Shown piece by piece: positions 8,085 through 15,835 of a stretch of DNA of 42,718 nt. Origin of the DNA: Stagnimonas sp. (GTDB taxonomy: Bacteria; Pseudomonadota; Gammaproteobacteria; Nevskiales; Nevskiaceae); NCBI GenBank assembly GCA_030696045.1, contig JAUYNO010000052.1, forward strand, positions 1-42,718, written 5' to 3'. Within the stretch, counting starts at the first letter, position 1. Every line of letters begins with the position of its first letter. The notes beneath the pieces are model-generated. The model did not search any database, was not told where the DNA came from, and saw only the letters and a list, made by a program, of their open reading frames with translations. The position numbers were made by a program, and so were the translations under genes.

Positions 8085-9968
8085 ATGTACCCCCGACTCA
8101 AACCACTGGGCTGGATGACCCTGGTCGCCGTCGCCTATGCCCTGTCCGGCAAGGCGGGGCTGCTGCTGGCCATTCCTCCGGGTTACGCCACGGCGGTGTG
8201 GCCGCCGTCCGGGGTTGCCGCCGCTGCCCTGCTGCTGGGCGGCCTCGGCCTCTGGCCGGGTGTGTTCATCGGGTCGGTCGCGGTCAATCTCTGGACCTCG
8301 GGCAGCTTCGACAACCTCAACGAGCTGGCCCGCTCGTTGATGATCGCCGGCGGCATCGGCGCCGGTGCCGCCCTGCAGGCGGTGCTCGCCAGCTCCATGG
8401 TCCGGATGGCGGTGCCGCATCTCAACATCTTCCGGCTCGAAACCGGAGTGGTCCGCTTGCTGGTGATGGCCGGCCCCGTCGCCTGCGTCGTCAACGCCAC
8501 CATCGGGGTTTCGACCCTGTTCGTGGCCGGGCTGATCCCGGCCGACAGCTTCCTGTTCAGCTGGTGGACCTGGTGGATCGGTGACTGCATCGGCGTCCTG
8601 GTCTTCCTGCCCCTGGTGCTGGTCTGGCGCCAGCGTCCGCTCCAGCGCTGGTGGAAGCGGCAGGCCATTGTTTCCACCCCGACCGTGATGATTTTCGTCG
8701 CCATCGTCTGGCTGTTCTTCTTCGCCAGTGCCCGCGAGGAAACCCGCATCCGCCACGAATTCGAAGCCAGCGCCGACAACGCCGCCCACGACTTCGAAAT
8801 GGCGGTGGCCGAGGCCGACGCGGCTGCCCGCTCGGTGGTCAGCTACTTCGAGGCCTCGCCGGCGATCAGCGACGACGGCTTCCGCCGGTTCACCCAGCCT
8901 ATCCTGGCCGGCAACGCGGCCATCGAACGGCTCGACTATGCCGAGTACGAATCCGCGCCGGACGGCGTCCAGCAGGCCGGGCCACCTGACCTGCGGCTGC
9001 GCCACAGCGCACCGGTGTCCGCCGCCGGTGTCGGGCCGCCGCCCACGTTCAGTCTCGACGCCGATGGCAGCGCGGCTCTCAAAGCGGCCCGCCTGCGCGA
9101 GACCGGCATCTCGGTGGCCGGACAGGTCAGCGGTCCGGACGGGCCGCCAAGCTATTCGGTCCGCACGTTCTGGCCGGTCCATGGCGCGCTCACGCCAGCG
9201 CAGCAGAAATACTTCAGCGACGGCGCCAGCGTCGCCGGATTCCTGATCGCCACGGTGAAGCTCGACGAGATTGCCTGGCGCACGCTGCGGCCCCTGGAAC
9301 AGCAGGGCATTGCCTATCGGCTGGCGTTCCAGGCACCGGCGCGACCGGACCTCCCCCTGGCACGCTCCGACGGCGCGCTGGCCCAGGGCGAGCAGGCGCT
9401 GCGGCACACGGTCCTGATCCAGCGGGGTGACCGTGCCCTTACCCTGGTGTTTTCCATCCCCACCGCCTACCTGGTCGAGAACCGCTCCTGGCAGGCCTGG
9501 GGACTGCTGGCGATCGGCCTGGTGTTCACCGCCATGCTCTGCACCGTGATGCTGGTGCTGATCGGCCGCGAGGAGCGGGTCGAGGAAATCGTCGCGCAGA
9601 AGACCAGTCGGCTGCGCATCGAGCAAGACCAGGTTTCGCAGCTGATGGCCAGCTTTCCGGACCCGCATTTCGTGCTGGACGAAGCCGGTCGGATCATCGC
9701 CGTGAACGAAGCGGCGCTGATCGCGATGCGCCGCAGCCGCGAGCAGGTGCTCGGCCACCCGGTGGCGGATTGCTTCGACGGCCAGATCTGGGACCTGGTC
9801 CTGCGCCATGTCGATTACCGGGCCGGAGCCTCGGCCGCCGCCGGAGCCGTCGCGCTGCGGGTGCGCAACGGCGCACCGCTCCCGGTGCGCGTGCACGTCA
9901 GCACCTTCCGTTCCAACGACCAGCCCAACTACGCCATCACGGCGAGGCTTTCGGTCAACGCGGACTGA
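8085..9968 (+). CDS. MASE1/CHASE-like/PAS membrane sensor lacking an output domain
   Basis: A 627-residue membrane protein. Residues about 1-205 form a MASE1-type integral membrane sensor ('A.WPPSGVAAAALLLGG' and 'LVFLPLVLVWR' are family-like) with roughly eight hydrophobic segments. A periplasmic region follows (about 230-455) resembling CHASE (contains 'SVRTFWPV' and 'GFLIATVKLDEI'). Then come another TM helix (about 467-490), a short coiled linker, and a PAS-like domain (from 'MASFPDPHFVLDEAGRIIAVNEAA', about 525, to the end). It stops there: no GGDEF, EAL, histidine kinase or HD domain follows in any frame before the next gene at 10030. It may work through a partner, plausibly the divergent c-di-GMP enzyme, or be a truncated former signalling enzyme. 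Confidence 0.85.
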   Translation: MYPRLKPLGWMTLVAVAYALSGKAGLLLAIPPGYATAVWPPSGVAAAALLLGGLGLWPGVFIGSVAVNLWTSGSFDNLNELARSLMIAGGIGAGAALQAVLASSMVRMAVPHLNIFRLETGVVRLLVMAGPVACVVNATIGVSTLFVAGLIPADSFLFSWWTWWIGDCIGVLVFLPLVLVWRQRPLQRWWKRQAIVSTPTVMIFVAIVWLFFFASAREETRIRHEFEASADNAAHDFEMAVAEADAAARSVVSYFEASPAISDDGFRRFTQPILAGNAAIERLDYAEYESAPDGVQQAGPPDLRLRHSAPVSAAGVGPPPTFSLDADGSAALKAARLRETGISVAGQVSGPDGPPSYSVRTFWPVHGALTPAQQKYFSDGASVAGFLIATVKLDEIAWRTLRPLEQQGIAYRLAFQAPARPDLPLARSDGALAQGEQALRHTVLIQRGDRALTLVFSIPTAYLVENRSWQAWGLLAIGLVFTAMLCTVMLVLIGREERVEEIVAQKTSRLRIEQDQVSQLMASFPDPHFVLDEAGRIIAVNEAALIAMRRSREQVLGHPVADCFDGQIWDLVLRHVDYRAGASAAAGAVALRVRNGAPLPVRVHVSTFRSNDQPNYAITARLSVNAD

Positions 9969-10029
9969 AACTAGACTCCGGCGCTCGCGGGCCCGTCGGG
10001 CGGCCCGTACCGTCAACCCGGTCCCCAGC

Positions 10030-10257
10030 ATGAGCACCGTGGATTTCACCCTCAATGGCGAATTCGTCGAGCTGAACCAGCTGCTGAAGCTGGTCGGCGT
10101 CTGCGACAGCGGCGGCGCCGGCAAGGCCCTGGTGGCGGAAGGCCTGGTCACGGTCGATGGCCGCACCGAGCTGCGCAAGACCGCCAAGATCCGCGCCGGC
10201 CAGCAGGTGGTCTGCGGCAAGCTGCGGGTGCGGGTGCTGGCCGGCAGCGGCGACTGA
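10030..10257 (+). CDS. Small S4-domain RNA-binding protein, YbcJ-like
   Basis: A 75-residue protein made up almost entirely of an S4 fold: 'FVELNQLLKLVGVCDSGGAGK' (helix-loop that contacts RNA), then 'GLVTVDGRTELRKTAKIR.GQQV'. This is the architecture of E. coli YbcJ and the RlbA-like family, thought to bind structured RNA. The ATG at 10030 is the first methionine fitting the family length. It is followed six bases later by the YgjP-like gene, so the two are likely co-transcribed. Confidence 0.88.
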   Translation: MSTVDFTLNGEFVELNQLLKLVGVCDSGGAGKALVAEGLVTVDGRTELRKTAKIRAGQQVVCGKLRVRVLAGSGD

Positions 10258-10263
10258 GCGGCG

Positions 10264-10809
10264 ATGGCGGTGGATCTGGATCGGCTGCTGCTCAGCCACC
10301 TCGGCGGCTATCCGGCGCCGGTGCTGGCCGAGGTCCGGGTGCTGCTGGCGGAGCAGCGGCTGGAGCAGGTGCTGGCGCGCAAGTATCCGGCGCGCCATGC
10401 GGTCCAGAGCGATGCCGCGCTGCGGGACTACGTGCGCGAGCTGAAGCAGGCGCGGCTGCGCAGCTCGCCGCCGCTGCACAAGGTGGTCTGGCAGAACAAG
10501 ATGGACGTGATCCACAACGTGCTCGGCCTGCACACCCGGATCTCGCGGGTGCAGGGCGCACGCCTGAAGGCGAAGGCGGAAATCCGCATCGCCGGCCTGT
10601 TCAAAAGCCTGGCGCCGGAGTTCCTGGAGATGGTGGTGGTGCACGAACTGGCGCACCTGCGCGAGCCCGATCACAGCAAGGCCTTCTACCAGCTCTGCGA
10701 GCACCTGCTGCCGGACTACCACCAGATCGAATTCGACCTGCGCCTCTGGCTGCTCGCCCAGGCGCAGGCCCGCCAGCAGACCGGTGCCGGGCCGGTCCCG
10801 TTAAATTAG
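10264..10809 (+). CDS. YgjP-like zinc metallohydrolase (DUF45)
   Basis: A 181-residue protein of the YgjP/DUF45 family, distantly related to SprT and M48 peptidases. The zinc site is clear: HELAH at residues 127-131 followed by a third ligand in 'DHSKAF' (H137). Upstream is the long helical segment and 'QNKMDVIHNVLGLHTRIS', as in other family members. The cellular substrate is not established for the family; a peptidase role is assumed from the motif. It follows the S4 gene by six bases and precedes an ABC transporter gene by 62 bases, suggesting a short operon. Confidence 0.88.
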   Translation: MAVDLDRLLLSHLGGYPAPVLAEVRVLLAEQRLEQVLARKYPARHAVQSDAALRDYVRELKQARLRSSPPLHKVVWQNKMDVIHNVLGLHTRISRVQGARLKAKAEIRIAGLFKSLAPEFLEMVVVHELAHLREPDHSKAFYQLCEHLLPDYHQIEFDLRLWLLAQAQARQQTGAGPVPLN

Positions 10810-10871
10810 CGACAGGGCGGCCCGATCCGCCCCTTGCCGCCACCTGACGCCACCACCGCCCCGAACCCGCC

Positions 10872-12590
10872 ATGAAAGCCCCGGAAACCCGCGTCACCCG
10901 GGACAGCTGGCAGCGCATCCGCCGCGAGATGCGGGCCCTGCTCGATTCGCGCGAGGGCAGCAAGGCGGTGTGGATGTTCCTGCTGCTGATCGCCTTCCTG
11001 GCCGCGATCAGCGGGCTCAATGTGCTGATGAGCTATATCGGTCGCGACTTCATGTCGGCGATCGAGGACCGCGACCGTGCGCGGTTCCTGCGCGAGGCCT
11101 GGCTCTACATCGGCGTGTTCGCGGTCTCGACCGTGACGGCGGTGCTGTACCGCTACCTGGAGGAACGACTGGGCCTGCTCTGGCGCAGCCAGCAGACCAG
11201 CCGCCTGCTGGAACGCTACCTGCGCAATCGCGCCTATTTCCGCATCGAGGACAGCGGCGCCCTGCCCAACCCCGACCAGCGCATCACCGAGGACGTGCGC
11301 AGCTTCACCACCAGCACCCTGTCCTTCGTGCTGATGACGCTGAACGCCTCGATCACCGTGTTCGCCTTCTCCAGCGTGCTGTGGTCGATCAGCCCCCGGC
11401 TGTTCGGCATCGCCGTCGCCTACGCTCTGTTCGGCTCGGCGGTCACCGCCCTGGTCGGCCGGCGGCTGATCGGCCTCAACAGCCAGCAGCTGGACAAGGA
11501 GGCCAACCTGCGCGCCGAGCTGCTGCAGCTGCGCGAGCACGCCGAGCTGGTGGCGCTGCAGCACCGCGAACCGCTGCTGCACCAGCGCCTGCTGGGGCGC
11601 CTGGAGCAGCTGGTGGCCAACAGCCGCCGGATGATCGCGGTCAACCGCAACCTCGGCTTCTTCAGCAATGGCTACAACTACCTGATCCAGATCATCCCGG
11701 CCCTGATCGTGGCGCCGATGTTCATGGACGGCGAGGTCAGCTTCGGCGTCGTCACCCAGTCGGCGGTGGCGTTCAGCTTCCTGATGGGCGCCTTCTCGCT
11801 GCTGATCACGCAGTTCCAGTCGATCTCCACCTACGCCGCCGTGGTGGCGCGGCTGGGCCGGCTGCTGGAGGCCTTCGACCAGGCCGACGCGCCGCCGCCG
11901 GCGCCGGTCGAGGTCTACTGCGAGCCCGGGCGCCGCAACCTCGCCTACGAGGATCTGAGCCTGTACCGGCCCGAGGGCCAGCCGCTGGTTTCCGGCTTGA
12001 ACCTGTCACTGCCGCCGGGCAGCCGCCTGCTGGTCCGCAGCAGTTCCGGCCACGCCAAGCTGGCGCTGTTCCGGGCCACCGCCGGCCTGATCGAGGCCGG
12101 CGCCGGCCGCATCCTGCGGCCCTGCCAGGACCAGCTGATGTTCGTACCCGAGCGGCCCTATCTGCCCCACGGCAGCCTGCGCCAGCTGCTGCTGCTGCCG
12201 GCGGCCGGCGATGGCGCGGCCGACGAGGCCCGCGTGCTGGCCCTGCTGCGGCGCCTGCGCCTGGACCATCTGCTGCCGGCCGACGGCGGCCTGGACCACG
12301 AACAGGACTGGCTCAGCCGCACCGGCCTGGGCGAGCAGCTGCGGCTGGTGCTGGCGCGGGTGCTGCTGGCGCGCCCGGCCCTGGTCTTTCTCGACCGCCT
12401 GCGCATGACCCTGGACCCTGCCGAGCAGCACCAGCTGCTGGCGCTGCTGCGCGAATACGGCATCGGCTACCTGCTGCTGGCCCGGCCGGACGATGCCGGA
12501 ACCGGCTTCGACGCGACGCTCGACATCGCCGCCGATGGCTCCTGGAGCCTGACCACGCTCAAATCGGAGCCGGCTTTGGTCCCAGCCTGA
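10872..12590 (+). CDS. SbmA/YddA-type ABC transporter with substituted ATPase motifs
   Basis: A 572-residue half-transporter of the ABC_membrane_2 type: about six TM helices (residues 30-325) including the family motif 'YRYLEERL.LLWR', then a nucleotide-binding domain (355-560). The fold landmarks of the NBD align well, but the catalytic residues do not. Walker A is SSSGHAKL (390-397), with its last Gly and Ser/Thr replaced. The Q-loop Gln is Glu427 (PERPYL). The signature survives as GLGEQ. Walker B reads FLD-R509, losing the catalytic Glu. The H-loop His is Ala537. Normal family members export or import peptides, vitamin B12 or acyl compounds. This one is probably ATPase-dead, or a partner in a heterodimer. 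Its last 32 bases overlap the end of the opposing GH94 gene. Confidence 0.88.
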   Translation: MKAPETRVTRDSWQRIRREMRALLDSREGSKAVWMFLLLIAFLAAISGLNVLMSYIGRDFMSAIEDRDRARFLREAWLYIGVFAVSTVTAVLYRYLEERLGLLWRSQQTSRLLERYLRNRAYFRIEDSGALPNPDQRITEDVRSFTTSTLSFVLMTLNASITVFAFSSVLWSISPRLFGIAVAYALFGSAVTALVGRRLIGLNSQQLDKEANLRAELLQLREHAELVALQHREPLLHQRLLGRLEQLVANSRRMIAVNRNLGFFSNGYNYLIQIIPALIVAPMFMDGEVSFGVVTQSAVAFSFLMGAFSLLITQFQSISTYAAVVARLGRLLEAFDQADAPPPAPVEVYCEPGRRNLAYEDLSLYRPEGQPLVSGLNLSLPPGSRLLVRSSSGHAKLALFRATAGLIEAGAGRILRPCQDQLMFVPERPYLPHGSLRQLLLLPAAGDGAADEARVLALLRRLRLDHLLPADGGLDHEQDWLSRTGLGEQLRLVLARVLLARPALVFLDRLRMTLDPAEQHQLLALLREYGIGYLLLARPDDAGTGFDATLDIAADGSWSLTTLKSEPALVPA

Positions 12591-15500
12591 GCCGCAGCCG
12601 GTGGCGGCCGCCGCCGGCGTCCAGCGCCAGCCGCAGGCCGCCCGGGTCCGGCGCCAGTGCCAGGCCATCGAGTTCGGCGGCGACCACCGCCTCGGCGCAG
12701 CGCGCCGGGTTGTCGATCTCGATGCGGTACTGGGCGCCGCTGGCGGGGTGCCGGTAGTCGAGCGCATAGCCCGGCCAGTCATCCGGCACGCAGGGCGCCA
12801 GCCGCAGCCACTGGCCCTGCTCGATGCTCAGGCCCAGCACCGATTCCACCGCCACCCGCCAGGCCCAACCGGCGGAGCCGGTGTACCAGGTCCAGCCGCC
12901 GCGCCCGATGTGCGGCGCGGCACCGTAGATGTCGGCGGCGATCACATAGGGCTCGATGCGGTAGCGCGCCTGCGCGGCCGCGTCGCGGCTGTGCCAGAGC
13001 GGGCTCAGGCGGGTGAGCAGCAGCGCCGCGCGCTCGCGGCGGCCGAGCTTGGCGAGGGCCGCCACCATCCAGCAGGCGGCGTGGGTGTACTGGCCGCCGT
13101 TTTCGCGCACCCCGGCGACATAGCCCTTGATGTAGCCCGGATCCTGCGGGGTATCGACGAAGGGCGGCGTCAGCAGCCGCAGCAGGCCGGCGTCGGCGTC
13201 GATCAGCTGAGCCTCGGCGGCATCCATGGCCTGCGCCGCGCGCTCCGCCGGTGCGGCGCCCGAGAGCACCGCCCAGGCCTGGGCCAGGCCGTCGATGCGG
13301 CATTCGCTGGCGTCGTGGCTGCCCATCACGCTGCCGTTGTCGTAGTAGGCGCGGCGGTACCAGCCGCCATCCCAGCCGGCTTCGTTGACCGCCCGCCCCA
13401 ACGCCTCGCGGTGTGCGCGGTAGCGCCCGGCGCGCTCGGCATCGCCACGCGCCTCGGCAATCGGCGCGAACTCGCCGAGGATGGCGTAGAGGAAGAAGCC
13501 CATCCACACGCTCTCGCCCCGGCCCTCGCGGCCGACCCGGTTCATGCCGTCGTTCCAGTCGCCGGTGCCCATCAGCGGCAGGCCGTGGGCGCCGACGGCG
13601 AGCGAGCGGTCCAGCGCCCGGCAGCAGTGTTCGTACAGGCTGGCGCTGCCGGCCTCGGTCGGCGCCAGGTAGCGCTCGTCTTCTCCGGGCAGCAGCTGCG
13701 GCGCTTGCAGCAGCCGGCAGTCTTCGTCGAGCAGGCCGGTATCGCCGGTGGCGCGCAGGTAGCCGGCGGTGACCTGCGGCAGCCAGAGCAGATCGTCGGC
13801 GAAGCGGGTGCGCAGGCCGGCGGCCAGCGGCGGCTCGTGCCACCAGTGCAGCACATCGCCTTCGACGAACTGCTGGCGGGCGTGCAGCAGGATCTGGGCG
13901 CGGGTCCGCTCCGGCCACAGCAGGCTGAGGTTGCCGGCGTCCTGCAACTGGTCGCGGAAACCGTAGGCGCCGCTGGATTGGTAATAGGCGGTGCGCGCCC
14001 AGATGCGGCAGGCCAGGGCCTGGTAGGGCAGCCAGCCATTGACCAGGTGGTCGATCTCCGGCGAGGGCGTGTGGGCCCGCAGGCCGGACAGGCTCTGCTG
14101 CCAGAACTGCCGGACCTCCTGCTCGGCCGCGCGTACCGAACTGAGCGCGCCGTAGCGCGCGCGCAGCCGGCCGAATTCGGCGGCATCGGCGGCCTCGCCC
14201 AGCAGCAGGCAGAACTCCGCGCTGCGACCCGGTTCCAGGCGAAAGCGCAGGCGTTGCGCGAAGCAGGCCTCGTAGCCCTCGCCGTGGCGGCCGTCGAGCC
14301 CGGGCTCGCGCAGCGCCTGCGGCCGACGGGCGCTGCCGAGCGGGCCGAGAAAGCCGGCGCGGTCGCAGCCGTGATCGCGCGCCGACACCGCCACGTCCTC
14401 GGCGATCAGGCCGGAGAACACCCAGGCGCCGGCAAAGGCGCCGCTGCCGGTCTGCGCCGCGCACAGCCAGTCGTCCTGTGGCCAGCTGCGGATGGCGCCG
14501 GCCGGTGGCGGCAGCGTGCCCAGCACCAGCTGCTGAGAGCCGTAGAGCGACAGCTCGCGCGTGGCGGCGCCGTGGTTGTGCAGGCGCAGGCGCAGACACT
14601 TGAGCGGCTCGTCGCGCGTCACGAAGGCGGTGACGGTCTGCTCCAGCCCGGCATGGCGCGACTGGTAGCGGCTGTAGCCGAAGCCGTGCGCGACCTCGTA
14701 GTCGCAGGGCGCCGGCAGCGGCCCGGGCAGCGGCGACCAACAGGCGCCGCTGGCCTCGTCGCGCAGGTACAGGGCCTCGCCATGCGGATCGCAGACCGGG
14801 TCGTTGGACCAGGGCGTCAGCCGGTTGGCCTGGCTGTTGCGGCCCCAGCTGGCGCCGGCGCCGGTCTCGCTGACCAGGCCGCCGAACTGCTCGTTGGCCA
14901 GCACATTGATCCAGGGCATCGGCGGCAGTTGCAGGCTGTCGCCGCGCCAGGGCAGGTGGATGCGGTACTCGCTGCCGTCGGCGCTCAGGCCCGAGCGCAG
15001 TGGCTCGGCCGCGACCGTCGTCGCCGTCGGTGCGGCCGGCGCCAGCTGCACCTGGGCGGCGATGGCCGCCAGCTGCGCCGCGTCGTCCACCACCCCGAAC
15101 AGGAACTGCAGCTCGCGGCTCTCGTCCGGCGCCAGCTCCAGGGTGGTCGCCAGACAGAACACCGGGTCCAGCACATTGCCGACCGTGCCGCTCAGCTCCA
15201 GCGCCGGCGCCGCGACACTGCGACCACGGCCGAGAAAGCGGCAGCGGTCGGTTTCCCAGCGCTGCAACGGCGCGCCCAGCAGGGCGTGGAAGAGCGTCGG
15301 CCAGTGTTCGTCGTGGCCACGTGGCCGCCGCTGCGCCAGCAGCACCCGGCCGCCAGCGCCCAGCTCGGTCTGCACGAACAGCTTGAGAAAGGCCGGGTGA
15401 CCGAGATCGGCCGCGCGCGCGGCCAGCGCGATCTCGATATAGCTGCACACTTCGATGCGTCGGCTCCGGCCCGAGTGGTTGTGTAGGCGTAGGCGCCGCA

Positions 15501-15834
15501 CCTCGTGGCTGGCGCCGGCGGCTAGCTCGATGCTTAGCTGGCTGGCGATGCCCTGCTCCTGCCGCTCGATCTCGATCCGCCTCGGCTCGGTGCGCAGGGC
15601 GTAGTGCTGGGGCGCGCCCGGCACCGGCTGCTGCGCCGCCGACCACAGCGCGCCGCTGTCGGCGTCGCGCAGGTAGAGGAAGACGCCGTGGGCGTCCTCC
15701 ACCGCATCGCCGGGCCAGCGATTGAGTGCCAGCCCGCGCCATTCCGACAGGCCGCCGCCGGCGGCACTGAGCTGTAGCCGGTAGTCGCCCTGTTGCAGGC
15801 AGTGCATCGCGGTGTCGTCGGCGGACTGGCTCAT
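12559..15834 (-). CDS. GH94 glycoside phosphorylase (NdvB C-terminal / beta-1,2-oligoglucan phosphorylase-like)
   Basis: A 1091-residue protein without signal peptide or TM helices, so cytoplasmic. Two related beta-sandwich halves are recognisable by repeated 'LYLRD.(A/D)SGA.WS' strings (near residues 50 and 390), followed by the (alpha/alpha)6 barrel. The GH94 catalytic loop GDWNDGMN is intact (DWND at 759-762), as are 'YGFRDQLQDAG' and 'YIKGYV.GVRENGGQYTHA'. The double-sandwich layout and about 1,100-residue length resemble the C-terminal part of cyclic beta-1,2-glucan synthase (NdvB) and stand-alone 1,2-beta-oligoglucan phosphorylases better than the shorter cellobiose or chitobiose phosphorylases (about 800 residues). 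The GT84 synthase domain is absent. The start follows the stop of the neighbouring glycosidase by one base (TGAAATG). Substrate assignment is inference. Confidence 0.85.
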   Translation of the reverse strand: MSQSADDTAMHCLQQGDYRLQLSAAGGGLSEWRGLALNRWPGDAVEDAHGVFLYLRDADSGALWSAAQQPVPGAPQHYALRTEPRRIEIERQEQGIASQLSIELAAGASHEVRRLRLHNHSGRSRRIEVCSYIEIALAARAADLGHPAFLKLFVQTELGAGGRVLLAQRRPRGHDEHWPTLFHALLGAPLQRWETDRCRFLGRGRSVAAPALELSGTVGNVLDPVFCLATTLELAPDESRELQFLFGVVDDAAQLAAIAAQVQLAPAAPTATTVAAEPLRSGLSADGSEYRIHLPWRGDSLQLPPMPWINVLANEQFGGLVSETGAGASWGRNSQANRLTPWSNDPVCDPHGEALYLRDEASGACWSPLPGPLPAPCDYEVAHGFGYSRYQSRHAGLEQTVTAFVTRDEPLKCLRLRLHNHGAATRELSLYGSQQLVLGTLPPPAGAIRSWPQDDWLCAAQTGSGAFAGAWVFSGLIAEDVAVSARDHGCDRAGFLGPLGSARRPQALREPGLDGRHGEGYEACFAQRLRFRLEPGRSAEFCLLLGEAADAAEFGRLRARYGALSSVRAAEQEVRQFWQQSLSGLRAHTPSPEIDHLVNGWLPYQALACRIWARTAYYQSSGAYGFRDQLQDAGNLSLLWPERTRAQILLHARQQFVEGDVLHWWHEPPLAAGLRTRFADDLLWLPQVTAGYLRATGDTGLLDEDCRLLQAPQLLPGEDERYLAPTEAGSASLYEHCCRALDRSLAVGAHGLPLMGTGDWNDGMNRVGREGRGESVWMGFFLYAILGEFAPIAEARGDAERAGRYRAHREALGRAVNEAGWDGGWYRRAYYDNGSVMGSHDASECRIDGLAQAWAVLSGAAPAERAAQAMDAAEAQLIDADAGLLRLLTPPFVDTPQDPGYIKGYVAGVRENGGQYTHAACWMVAALAKLGRRERAALLLTRLSPLWHSRDAAAQARYRIEPYVIAADIYGAAPHIGRGGWTWYTGSAGWAWRVAVESVLGLSIEQGQWLRLAPCVPDDWPGYALDYRHPASGAQYRIEIDNPARCAEAVVAAELDGLALAPDPGGLRLALDAGGGRHRLRLRLGPKPAPI

Positions 15835-15835
15835 T

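Noticed and set aside
10872..12590. ABC transporter as a frameshifted pseudogene
   Set aside because: The frame is continuous and the rest of the NBD aligns well; substitutions are point changes in motifs, not the result of a shift.
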